Shown here in pieces: positions 56,967-64,000 of a stretch of 64,000 bases of DNA. Where the stretch lies: the NCBI GenBank assembly GCA_963765785.1, contig CAVXXW010000009.1, forward strand, positions 186,001-250,000, in the 5' to 3' direction. The stretch is from AC-32 sp963765785 (GTDB taxonomy: Bacteria > Actinomycetota > Thermoleophilia > Gaiellales > Gaiellaceae). The notes beneath the pieces were generated by a model. That model made no database searches. It saw nothing but the letters and a program-made list of their open reading frames with translations, and was not told where the DNA came from. Numbering within the stretch: position 1 is the first letter of the stretch; each line of letters starts with the position of its first letter. Made by a program: the position numbers and the translations under genes.

Positions 56967-59603
56967 ATGGCCGCGACAACAGGAGAGCAGGCAGCAGTCG
57001 ACGTCATCCTCAAGGACGGCGGCACGCTGCGCCTGCGACCGCCTGCCGCCGCCGATGCCCAGGCGGTGCTGGCGTTCCTGCAGGGGCTCTCCGAGCGCAG
57101 CCTCTACCTCCGCTTCCACGGCATCCGCAAGGTCGACGAGTCGCTGGCCGAGACACTGCTCGATCCCGACTGGGTCGAGCGCGGCGTGCTCGCGGGCTGG
57201 CTGGGCGAGCGCGTCGTCGGAATCGCCAACTACGTGCGCCTGCGCGACCCGTCGGTCGCAGAGGCTGCCTTCGTCGTCGCCGACGAGGAGCAGGGGCGCG
57301 GGATTGGCACGCGCCTGCTCGAGCAGCTCGCCGCTCGGGCGGGCGAGACGGGCATCACTCGCTTCGTCGCCGAGGTGATGGCCGAGAACCGGCAGATGCT
57401 GAGCGTTTTCACCGGCGCCGGCTTCGACGTCGTCCGCGAGCTCGAGCACGGCGAGATCGAGGTGAGCTTCCCGCTTGCCGCGACGGAGACCTTCCAGGCG
57501 CGCGTGGAGGAGCGCGACCACGTCGCAGTCGCCGCCTCGCTGCGGCCGTTCTTCGAGCCGGCGAGCGTGGCAGTGATCGGCGCCTCCCGCCGCCGTGGGT
57601 CGATCGGCGGCGAGCTCTTCCGCAACGTGCTCGAGGCGGACTTCGACGGTGCCGCCTACCCGGTGAATCTCGGCGGTGAGCCGGTCGCGGGCGTGCGCGC
57701 CTATACCTCGATCACCGAGATTCCGGACCCGGTTGACCTGGCGGTTATCTGCTTGCCGGGCCCGCACGTGCTGCAGGCCGCCGAGGAGGCGCTCGACAAG
57801 GGCGTGCCCGCGATCTGCGTGATCTCATCCGGCTTCGCCGAGATCGGCGCCGAGGGCATCGAGCGGCAGGAGCAGCTGCTCGCGCTCGTCCGCGCCCATG
57901 GCGCACGCCTGCTCGGGCCGAACTGCCTCGGCATGGCGTCCTTAAAGCCACGGCTGAACGCCACCTTCGCCCCACGGGCGCTGCCAGCCGGCCGGATCGG
58001 CTTCTCGTCCCAGTCCGGCGCGCTCGGCCTGGCGCTGCTCGAGCAAGGCTCCGCGCGGCTCGGCTTCTCGGCCTTCGTCTCGATCGGGAACAAGGCGGAC
58101 GTCTCTTCGAACGACCTGCTCGAATGGTGGGAGGACGACCCGGAGACGGACCTCGTCCTGCTCTACCTCGAGTCGTTCGGAAACCCGCGCAAGTTCGCGC
58201 GCCTCTCCCGCCGCGTGGCCCGCAAGAAGCCGATCCTCGCCATGAAGGGCGGCGCGACCGCCGCCGGCGCGAAGGCGGCGAGCTCGCACACCGCGGCGCT
58301 CGCCGGTTCCGAGGCCGCAGTCGACGCGCTCTTCCACCAGGCCGGGGTACTCCGGGCGCAGACGCTCGAGGAGCTCGTCGACGTCGCGGGCCTGCTCTCG
58401 AGCCAGCCGCTCCCGCGCGGCCGCCGCGTGGGCGTGCTCACCAACGCGGGCGGCCTGGGGATCCTCTGCGCCGACGCCTGCGAGGCCGCCGGGCTCGAGC
58501 TGATCGAGCCGACCGAAGAGACGCAGGAGCGGCTACGCGAGATCCTTCCTGCCGACGCCAGCGTCGGGAACCCGATCGACATGCTCGGCTCCGCCATCGG
58601 CGCGACCTACGAGCAGGTGATCCCGCTGCTGCTCGCCGACCCGCGGCTCGACGCGCTGATCGCGCTCTTCGTCCCGCCCGTCGTGGCGGGCGCCGACGAG
58701 ATCGCCCACTCGATCTGCCTCGCCACGAAAACGGCCCAGACCGACAAGCCCGTGCTCGCGGCCGTGATGAGCGCCGAGGGCACACCCGTCGAGCTGCTCG
58801 CGTCGGAGATCGCGAGCTTCGCCTATCCGGAGTCCGCCGCACGCGCGCTCGGCATCGCCGCCGACCGCGCCGAGTGGCTGCGCCGCCCGGCCGGGACGGT
58901 GCCCGAGCTGGATGGGATCGACCGCGAGGCGGCCATGGCGGTCGTCGAGGCTGCCGGCGAGGACTGGCTTCCGCCCGCGCAGACCCGCACCCTGCTCTCT
59001 GCCTACGGGATCCCGCTCGTCGCCGAGCGCACGGCTGCAAGCGCCGGCGAGGCGGTGGCCGCCGCCGACGAGATCGGCTACCCGGTCGTCGTCAAGACGG
59101 CCGCTCCAGGGGCGCACAAGACCGAGACCGGCGGCATTGCGCTCGATCTCGGCGACGAGGCGCAGGTGCGTCAGGCGGTCGAGCGGATCGGCGTCCCGGT
59201 GATCGTCCAGCAGTACCTGCGGGGCGGCACCGAGCTGCTCGCGGGCGTCGTGCAGGACCCGGTCTTCGGGCCGCTGGTCGCCTTCGGCCCGGGCGGCGTG
59301 TTAGCGGAGCTGATCGGCGACGCGACCTTCCGCATCGCGCCGCTCACCGACGTGGACGCCGAGGAGCTCGTCACCGGCGGCAAGGCGGGCCGCCTCGTCG
59401 CCGGCTTCCGAGGCGCGCCCGCCGCCGACCGCGCCGCGCTGGAGGATCTCGTCCACCGGCTCGGCCGGCTTGCGGAAGACTTCCCCGAGGTGAGCGAGCT
59501 CGACCTCAACCCGGTGATCGCCAGTCCCGCCGGCTGCGTGGCGGTGGATGCGCGCGTGCGCGTCGGCACACCCCCGACCGAGCGGGCACTCAAGAGCTGG
59601 TGA
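56967..59603 (+). CDS. GNAT-acetate:CoA ligase (ADP-forming) fusion
   Basis: This 878-residue protein has an N-terminal GNAT acetyltransferase (about 15-165, VVADEEQGRGIGTRLLEQL), a CoA-binding Rossmann domain (FEPASVAVIGASRRRGSIGG), the ligase domains with GPNCLGM and the phospho-His loop SSHTAALAGSEAAVDALF, and a C-terminal ATP-grasp domain (YPVVVKTAAPGAHKTETGG). Here the acetyltransferase is N-terminal, whereas in the E. coli Pat/YfiQ type it is C-terminal. It may make acetyl-CoA or acetylate proteins, coupled to energy state. Its stop overlaps the phosphoketolase start (GTGA). Confidence 0.9.
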   Translation: MAATTGEQAAVDVILKDGGTLRLRPPAAADAQAVLAFLQGLSERSLYLRFHGIRKVDESLAETLLDPDWVERGVLAGWLGERVVGIANYVRLRDPSVAEAAFVVADEEQGRGIGTRLLEQLAARAGETGITRFVAEVMAENRQMLSVFTGAGFDVVRELEHGEIEVSFPLAATETFQARVEERDHVAVAASLRPFFEPASVAVIGASRRRGSIGGELFRNVLEADFDGAAYPVNLGGEPVAGVRAYTSITEIPDPVDLAVICLPGPHVLQAAEEALDKGVPAICVISSGFAEIGAEGIERQEQLLALVRAHGARLLGPNCLGMASLKPRLNATFAPRALPAGRIGFSSQSGALGLALLEQGSARLGFSAFVSIGNKADVSSNDLLEWWEDDPETDLVLLYLESFGNPRKFARLSRRVARKKPILAMKGGATAAGAKAASSHTAALAGSEAAVDALFHQAGVLRAQTLEELVDVAGLLSSQPLPRGRRVGVLTNAGGLGILCADACEAAGLELIEPTEETQERLREILPADASVGNPIDMLGSAIGATYEQVIPLLLADPRLDALIALFVPPVVAGADEIAHSICLATKTAQTDKPVLAAVMSAEGTPVELLASEIASFAYPESAARALGIAADRAEWLRRPAGTVPELDGIDREAAMAVVEAAGEDWLPPAQTRTLLSAYGIPLVAERTAASAGEAVAAADEIGYPVVVKTAAPGAHKTETGGIALDLGDEAQVRQAVERIGVPVIVQQYLRGGTELLAGVVQDPVFGPLVAFGPGGVLAELIGDATFRIAPLTDVDAEELVTGGKAGRLVAGFRGAPAADRAALEDLVHRLGRLAEDFPEVSELDLNPVIASPAGCVAVDARVRVGTPPTERALKSW

Positions 59604-61930
59604 GCTCCGAGCTCGAACGGCTCGACGCCTTTTGGCGCGCCGCGAACTACCTCTCGGTGGGCCAGATCTACCTGCTCGACAACCCGCTGCTGCGCGAGCC
59701 GCTGCGCGCGGAGCACGTCAAGCCGCGGCTGCTCGGCCACTTCGGCACCGTGCCCGGGCTGAACCTGGTCTGGGCGCACATGAACCGGGCGATCCGCGCC
59801 CGTGAGCTCGACGCGATCTACATCTGCGGGCCTGGCCACGGCGGACCGGGCGTCGTCGCCTGCGCGTACCTCGAGGGCACCTACACCGAGCTCTATCCAC
59901 ACGTCACGCTCGACGAGCCCGGGCTGAAGGCGCTCTTCCGCCAGTTCTCGTTCCCGGGCGGCATCCCGAGCCACGTCGCGCCGGAGACGCCGGGCTCGAT
60001 CCACGAGGGCGGAGAGCTCGGCTACTCGCTCGCCCACGCTTACGGCGCGGCGTTCGACAACCCGAAGCTGACCGTCTGCTGCGTCGTCGGCGACGGCGAG
60101 GCGGAGACCGGGCCGCTCGCGACGAGCTGGCACTCGAACAAGTTCCTCGACCCCGAGGCCGACGGCGCCGTCCTCCCGATCCTGCACCTGAACGGCTACA
60201 AGATCGCGAACCCGACCGTGCTCGCCCGCATCCCCGAGCGCGAGCTGGTCGCGCTGATGGAGGGCTACGGCTACCGGCCGATCCTCGTCACCGGCGGCTT
60301 CGACGGCGAGGAGCCGATCCGCGTGCACGAGCGCTTCGCGGCCGCGCTCGACGCCGCGCTCGACGGGATCGCCGAGGTGAAGGGCGGCTCGGGCGGCAGG
60401 TGGCCGATGATCGTGCTGCGCACGCCCAAGGGCTGGACGGGGCCGAAGGAGGTCGACGGCAAGCCGGTCGAGAACTCCTGGCGCTCCCACCAGGTGCCGA
60501 TCGTCGACCCGCGCGAGAACCCGGATCACCTGCGCCTGCTCGAGGAGTGGATGCGCTCCTATCGGCCTGAGGAGCTGTTCACCGAGGAGGGCGAGCCGCT
60601 GCCCGAGCTGCTCGAGCTGCCGCCGCGCGAGGAGCGGCGCATGAGCGCGAACCCCAACGCGAACGGCGGCTCGCTGCTGCGCGACCTCAGGCTCCCGGAC
60701 TTCCGCGACTACGCGGTCGAGGTCGCCGAGCCCGGCACGACGTTCAGCGAGGCGACACGCGTGCTCGGCGGATTCCTGCGGGACGTCACCTCGCGCAACC
60801 TGGACAACTTCCGCGTCTTCGGGCCGGACGAGACTGCGTCGAACCGCCTCGCCGACCTCTTCGCCGCGACGCCGCGTCAGTGGGAGGCGGAGATCCTGCC
60901 GACGGACGAGGACCTCGCGCGGCAGGGGCAGGTGATCGAGGTGTTGAGCGAGCACCTCTGCCAGGGCTGGCTCGAGGGCTACCTGCTCACCGGCAGGCAC
61001 GGGCTCTTCAACTGCTACGAGGCCTTCATCCACATCGTCGACTCGATGTTCAACCAGCACGCCAAGTGGCTGAAGGTGACGCGGCACATCCCGTGGCGCC
61101 GCCCGATCGCGTCGCTCAACTACCTGCTCTCGTCGCACGTCTGGCGCCAGGACCACAACGGTTTCTCGCACCAGGACCCCGGCTTCATCGACCACGCGGT
61201 GAACAAGAAGGCCGAGATCATCCGCGTGTACCTGCCGCCTGACACGAACTGCCTGCTCTCGGTCGGCGACCACTGCCTGCGCAGCCGCAACTACGTGAAC
61301 GTGATCGTGGCGGGCAAGCAGCCGGCGCTCAACTACCTGTCGATGGACGACGCGATCGTCCACTGCACGCGCGGGATCGGGATCTGGGAGTGGGCTTCGA
61401 ACGATGCCGGCGCCGAGCCCGATGTCGTGCTCGCGTGCTGCGGCGACATCCCGACGCTCGAGACGCTCGCCGCGACCGCGATCCTCCGCGAGCGCCTGCC
61501 GGAGCTGAAGGTGCGGGTCGTGAACGTCGTCGACCTGATGCGCCTGCAGCCGGAGACCGAGCACCCTCACGGGCTGCCGGACGGCGAGTTCGACGCGATC
61601 TTCACGACGGACAGGCCGGTCGTCTTCGCCTACCACGGCTACCCGTGGCTGATCCACCGGCTCACGTACCGGCGCCGCAACCACGACAACCTGCACGTGC
61701 GCGGCTACAAGGAAGAGGGCACGACGACGACCCCGTTCGACATGGTCATGCTGAACGACCTCGACCGCTTCCATCTCGCGATCGACGTGCTCGACCGGGT
61801 GCCCAGCCTGGCGAACTCGTGCGGGCCGCTGCGCCAGGAGCTCGAGGACCGCCGCCTGCGCGCCCGCGCCTACACGCGCGAGCACGGGGAGGACGACCCC
61901 GAGATCGCCGGCTGGACGTGGCCGGGCTGA
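59600..61930 (+). CDS. xfp: Xylulose-5-phosphate/fructose-6-phosphate phosphoketolase
   Basis: This 776-residue enzyme is full length for the family. It splits xylulose-5-P or fructose-6-P with phosphate to acetyl phosphate, using thiamine diphosphate. Visible are NYLSVGQIYL at the N-terminus, GPGHGGPG (about 77-84), the ThDP/Mg site VVGDGEAETGPLATSWH, and the C-terminal PDTNCLLSVGDHCLRSRNYVNVI. Start is GTG at 59600. It lies between the acetate-CoA ligase and acetate kinase, giving a path from sugar phosphates to acetyl phosphate, then acetate plus ATP or acetyl-CoA. Confidence 0.95.
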   Translation: MSSELERLDAFWRAANYLSVGQIYLLDNPLLREPLRAEHVKPRLLGHFGTVPGLNLVWAHMNRAIRARELDAIYICGPGHGGPGVVACAYLEGTYTELYPHVTLDEPGLKALFRQFSFPGGIPSHVAPETPGSIHEGGELGYSLAHAYGAAFDNPKLTVCCVVGDGEAETGPLATSWHSNKFLDPEADGAVLPILHLNGYKIANPTVLARIPERELVALMEGYGYRPILVTGGFDGEEPIRVHERFAAALDAALDGIAEVKGGSGGRWPMIVLRTPKGWTGPKEVDGKPVENSWRSHQVPIVDPRENPDHLRLLEEWMRSYRPEELFTEEGEPLPELLELPPREERRMSANPNANGGSLLRDLRLPDFRDYAVEVAEPGTTFSEATRVLGGFLRDVTSRNLDNFRVFGPDETASNRLADLFAATPRQWEAEILPTDEDLARQGQVIEVLSEHLCQGWLEGYLLTGRHGLFNCYEAFIHIVDSMFNQHAKWLKVTRHIPWRRPIASLNYLLSSHVWRQDHNGFSHQDPGFIDHAVNKKAEIIRVYLPPDTNCLLSVGDHCLRSRNYVNVIVAGKQPALNYLSMDDAIVHCTRGIGIWEWASNDAGAEPDVVLACCGDIPTLETLAATAILRERLPELKVRVVNVVDLMRLQPETEHPHGLPDGEFDAIFTTDRPVVFAYHGYPWLIHRLTYRRRNHDNLHVRGYKEEGTTTTPFDMVMLNDLDRFHLAIDVLDRVPSLANSCGPLRQELEDRRLRARAYTREHGEDDPEIAGWTWPG

Positions 61931-62934
61931 CGATTCTCGTCGTCAACGCGGGGTCGACGTCTCTGAAGCTCTCGGTCGTCGCCGACGACGACTCGACGTC
62001 ACCGGTCGCGTCGCTCTCGGAGGCGCCCCCGGTCGACGCGGCCGCGCACCGCGTCGTCCACGGCGGCCCGTGGCTGCGCGAGCCGGTCGTGATCGACGAC
62101 GAGGTGCGCGCCGACCTCGAGCGGGCGTCCGAGCTCGCTCCGCTGCACAACAGGCCGGCGCTCGAGGCGATCGACCAGGCACGTGCGGAGCTGCCGGACG
62201 TCCCGCACGTGGCCGTCTTCGACACGGCGTTCCACTCGACGATCCCGGAGGTGGCCTCGACCTACGCGCTGCCGCGCCGCTGGCGCGAGGACCACGCGAT
62301 CCGACGCTACGGCTTCCACGGTCTCTCCGTCGCGTGGTCGGCGGAGCGTGTGCGGGTGCCGCGGCTCGTCGTCTGCCACCTCGGCGGCGGCTGCTCGGTG
62401 ACGGCCGTGAAGGACGGCCGCTCGGTGGACACGACGATGGGCTTCACGCCGCTCGAGGGCGTGCCGATGGCGACGCGGCCGGGCTCGATCGACCCCGAGA
62501 TCCTGCTGTTCCTGCTCCGCCACGGCGCCGAGTCGCGCGAGAGCCTCGAGCAGGCGCTCCAGCACGAGTCGGGGCTGCTCGCCCTGGGCGGATCGACTCG
62601 GGTCGACGAACTGCAAGCATCCGATGATCCCGGCGCAAGGCTCGCGCTCGGCGTCTTCTGCTACCGGGTCGCGACCGCGGTCGCCGCGATGACCGCTGCG
62701 CTGGGCGGGCTCGACGCGCTCGTCTTCACGGCCGGCATCGGCGAGGGCTCTGCGCTCGTCCGCGAGCGGGTCTGCGAGCGTCTCGTCCACCTGGGCGTCC
62801 GGCTCGACTCCGCCGCGAACGGCGACGCGCAGCCCGACGCGGACGTCGCGAGCGAGGACTCGGACGTGCGCGCCTGGGTCGTCCACGCGCAAGAGGACGT
62901 CGTCGCCGCGCGCGCGGCGCGGATGCTGCTCTAG
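61918..62934 (+). CDS. ackA: Acetate kinase, short form
   Basis: This protein is 338 residues against about 400 for typical AckA. Conserved segments are LVVNAGSTSLKLSV at the start, HRVVHGGP, HVAVFDTAFHSTIP, RRYGFHGLSVAW, VCHLGGGCSVTAVKDGRSVDT, GFTPLEGVPMATRPGSIDP and VFTAGIGEGSALVRERVC. It should turn acetyl phosphate from the phosphoketolase into acetate with ATP gain. I use GTG 61918, overlapping the phosphoketolase by 13 bp; a CTG at 61927 overlaps by 4 bp and is also possible. Loops between the core motifs are shortened. Confidence 0.9.
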   Translation: MAGLTILVVNAGSTSLKLSVVADDDSTSPVASLSEAPPVDAAAHRVVHGGPWLREPVVIDDEVRADLERASELAPLHNRPALEAIDQARAELPDVPHVAVFDTAFHSTIPEVASTYALPRRWREDHAIRRYGFHGLSVAWSAERVRVPRLVVCHLGGGCSVTAVKDGRSVDTTMGFTPLEGVPMATRPGSIDPEILLFLLRHGAESRESLEQALQHESGLLALGGSTRVDELQASDDPGARLALGVFCYRVATAVAAMTAALGGLDALVFTAGIGEGSALVRERVCERLVHLGVRLDSAANGDAQPDADVASEDSDVRAWVVHAQEDVVAARAARMLL

Positions 62935-63236
62935 CCCAGCGTCAGCTTCGCGACGTGCTCGGTGATCTCTGCGAGCACGCCCGTCTGCGCAACGGCCGAG
63001 ACGACGATCGGTTCTCGGCCTCGAGGCTCTAGCACGAGCGTCGGGTGGCCGTTCAGCCGCTCGGCGCTCGTGCGGCCCGTGTGGATTCCGTCGAGCTCCT
63101 CGTACGGGATCTCGAGCGTCACGCGCTCCTCGCCCGCGAGCCCGTCGAGCCGGACGACGCGCGGCAGCAGCTCCAGCTTCCCGCGCGCGAGCGGCCGTTC
63201 GCCGGTGCGCCAGACCACGCCGTAGCTCGTCTTCAT
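62931..63236 (-). CDS. Small beta-rich protein, unknown function
   Basis: This 101-residue protein has alternating beta-strand character: KTSYGVVWRTGERPLARGKL, RVVRLDGLAGEERVTLEIPY, EELDGIHTGRTSAERLNGHP, TLVLEPRGREPIVVSAV, then a short helix. This pattern resembles a PH-like fold. It overlaps the ackA stop by 4 bp and is convergent with it. Family unknown to me. Confidence 0.65.
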   Translation of the reverse strand: MKTSYGVVWRTGERPLARGKLELLPRVVRLDGLAGEERVTLEIPYEELDGIHTGRTSAERLNGHPTLVLEPRGREPIVVSAVAQTGVLAEITEHVAKLTLG

Positions 63237-63294
63237 GCCCGCAGTGTGCGGCCGAGCCGGTGCGGCGCCATCGGGACGCGCGCGGATCCGCCGC

Positions 63295-63313
63295 TACGGG
63301 AAACCCGCAATTC
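63295..63313. promoter_or_regulatory. GGGAAACCC-like site (b)
   Basis: TACGGGAAACCCGCAATTC, about 60 bp upstream of the 62931-63236 gene's start (minus strand) and downstream of the L,D-transpeptidase-like gene; similar to the sites at 53158 and 56894. Confidence 0.35.
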
Positions 63314-63356
63314 CCTCGAAGCAGGCTCCCGCGTCGGCCGCCCGGCGCCGACGTCT

Positions 63357-64000
63357 CTACGAGCTGGCGCTCAGCAGGTCCGCGGCGGTGCCAATCGCGA
63401 TCAGGGGCGCCGCCGCGGGCCGCAACCACCGCAGCGCCGCGATCAGCTGCGGGCGCGGCAGGCTCAAGCAGCCGAGCGTCGGCCGCCCGGTGCTCACGTG
63501 GAAGAAGATCCCGGAGCCGCGATCGGGGACGACCGGGCTCGTGTTGTAGGCGATGACCGCCAGGTGCTGGTAGGCGGTCGGCGAGCGGGACAGGTCCTCG
63601 CTGGTCGTCCGGAACGGCGGCCGAGACCCGCACGGGACGTGGCGGAAGCGGTTGTAGTAGGGCGAAGCGGGGTCCTCGACCCACCAGTCGCCGCAGATGA
63701 TCCGGTGGTAGCGGTAGCGGACGCCTGGGCTCGGCGAGAGGCCGTACATCGTCGGCAGGAAGCCGAAGATCCCCGTGGGCGTGCGCCGGTCGCCCTCGCG
63801 CTTGGCCGGCGAGGTGCCGTTGCCGCCGAGCCACGCCGTCCACGGGCCGGCTGACTGACGCCAGCAGCCGGCGGGCTTCGTCCAGAGGCGCAACGCGCCC
63901 TGCGTCGAGGCGCGCCTCGACGCCACGACCGTGATCAGCTGCATCGAGTTGCCGGTGTCGAGCCGGCCGGCGAAGGTCGGCGCGCAGGCGGCGGAGGTGG
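63357..64000 (-). CDS. L,D-transpeptidase-like (YkuD) protein, N-terminus cut by window
   Basis: The frame is open to the right edge. An internal ATG at 63944 would give 195 residues, but the upstream sequence (SAACAPTFAGRLDTGNS) also reads as protein, with a signal-peptide-like cleavage region, so the true start is outside. The domain contains REGDRRTPTGIFGF, GDWWVEDPASPYYNRF, the His-bearing FFHVSTGRPTLGCLSLP with the catalytic Cys, and a C-terminal AAPLIAIGTAADLL. This is the ErfK/YkuD-related catalytic domain, probably secreted and acting on the cell wall. Confidence 0.85.
   Translation of the reverse strand, partial: TSAACAPTFAGRLDTGNSMQLITVVASRRASTQGALRLWTKPAGCWRQSAGPWTAWLGGNGTSPAKREGDRRTPTGIFGFLPTMYGLSPSPGVRYRYHRIICGDWWVEDPASPYYNRFRHVPCGSRPPFRTTSEDLSRSPTAYQHLAVIAYNTSPVVPDRGSGIFFHVSTGRPTLGCLSLPRPQLIAALRWLRPAAAPLIAIGTAADLLSASS

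Noticed and set aside
58124..59599. In-frame 5' extension of the phosphoketolase ORF over the CoA-ligase gene
   Set aside because: Arg/Ala/Pro-rich nonsense; the phosphoketolase N-terminus begins at GTG 59600.
1..64000. CRISPR arrays, rRNA genes, replication origin
   Set aside because: No regularly spaced repeats, rRNA sequence or DnaA-box cluster was seen on either strand.

Overview
The window is a contiguous piece of a very GC-rich bacterial chromosome. Starts are often GTG, gene spacing is short, and many stop/start codons overlap by 4 bp. The gene content points to an actinobacterium: SigG-like ECF sigma factors with a SnoaL tail, a DosS/DosR-like two-component pair, an eRF1-like protein, PYROXD2-type oxidoreductases and a short acetate kinase. 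The class Thermoleophilia (Gaiellales/Solirubrobacterales) is my best guess, but it is inference from protein character, not a database result. There is no rRNA, CRISPR array, phage module, transposase or integrase.

Layout. Bases 1-16,200 are mostly housekeeping: the end of an AddA-like helicase-nuclease, endonuclease III, a zinc-ribbon/PAS protein, CorA, thioredoxin reductase, a CbbX-like AAA ATPase, an eRF1-like protein, RmuC, a CsbD-like stress protein, tRNA-Leu(TAA), a glutamate dehydrogenase coupled to a CBS protein, Ppx/GppA, an AraC regulator and a secreted FG-GAP propeller. Bases 16,283-29,290 are punctuated by three direct copies of the initiator tRNA gene: two whole, and one reduced to its 3' half. 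Between copies one and two lie two PYROXD2-like flavoproteins, two GcvT/DmdA-like proteins, a cyclase-family hydrolase and a GFA protein, which together look like C1 or methyl-compound catabolism. Between copies two and three lie a ferredoxin, a ferredoxin reductase and a divergent, tightly coupled operon: two small membrane-anchored proteins, a ferric-reductase-like heme membrane protein, the flavin transferase ApbE and a lipoprotein. The lipoprotein carries a sequence resembling an ApbE flavinylation site.

Bases 29,358-39,800 hold three paralogous SigG-like ECF sigma factors with associated genes: an RibD/DHFR-like reductase, a cupin, two DHA2-type exporters, a DUF899 protein and a STAS-like small protein. 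Each sigma gene is preceded, 8-9 nt before its start codon, by the same element: GAYGAGTT, 13 nt, SCGTC. A fourth copy and a weaker fifth lie back to back between the STAS-like gene and the second exporter. This looks like a local self-regulated ECF regulon with leaderless sigma mRNAs.

Bases 39,814-43,624 carry an FNR-type reductase, a glutamine-synthetase-like enzyme with a coupled amidohydrolase (a split FluG arrangement) and a ZIP transporter. Bases 43,621-63,236 resemble a hypoxia/stress module. They hold an intact P-type cation ATPase and a wrecked second copy, an ABC exporter operon ending in a tandem universal stress protein, two more universal stress proteins, and a GAF-GAF histidine kinase with the DosS-type heme-ligand motif. 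The kinase's response regulator appears to start at ATA. An acetate-CoA ligase/GNAT fusion, phosphoketolase and acetate kinase follow. GGGAAAACCC-like sites near several of these genes are candidate operators. The window ends inside an L,D-transpeptidase-like gene.
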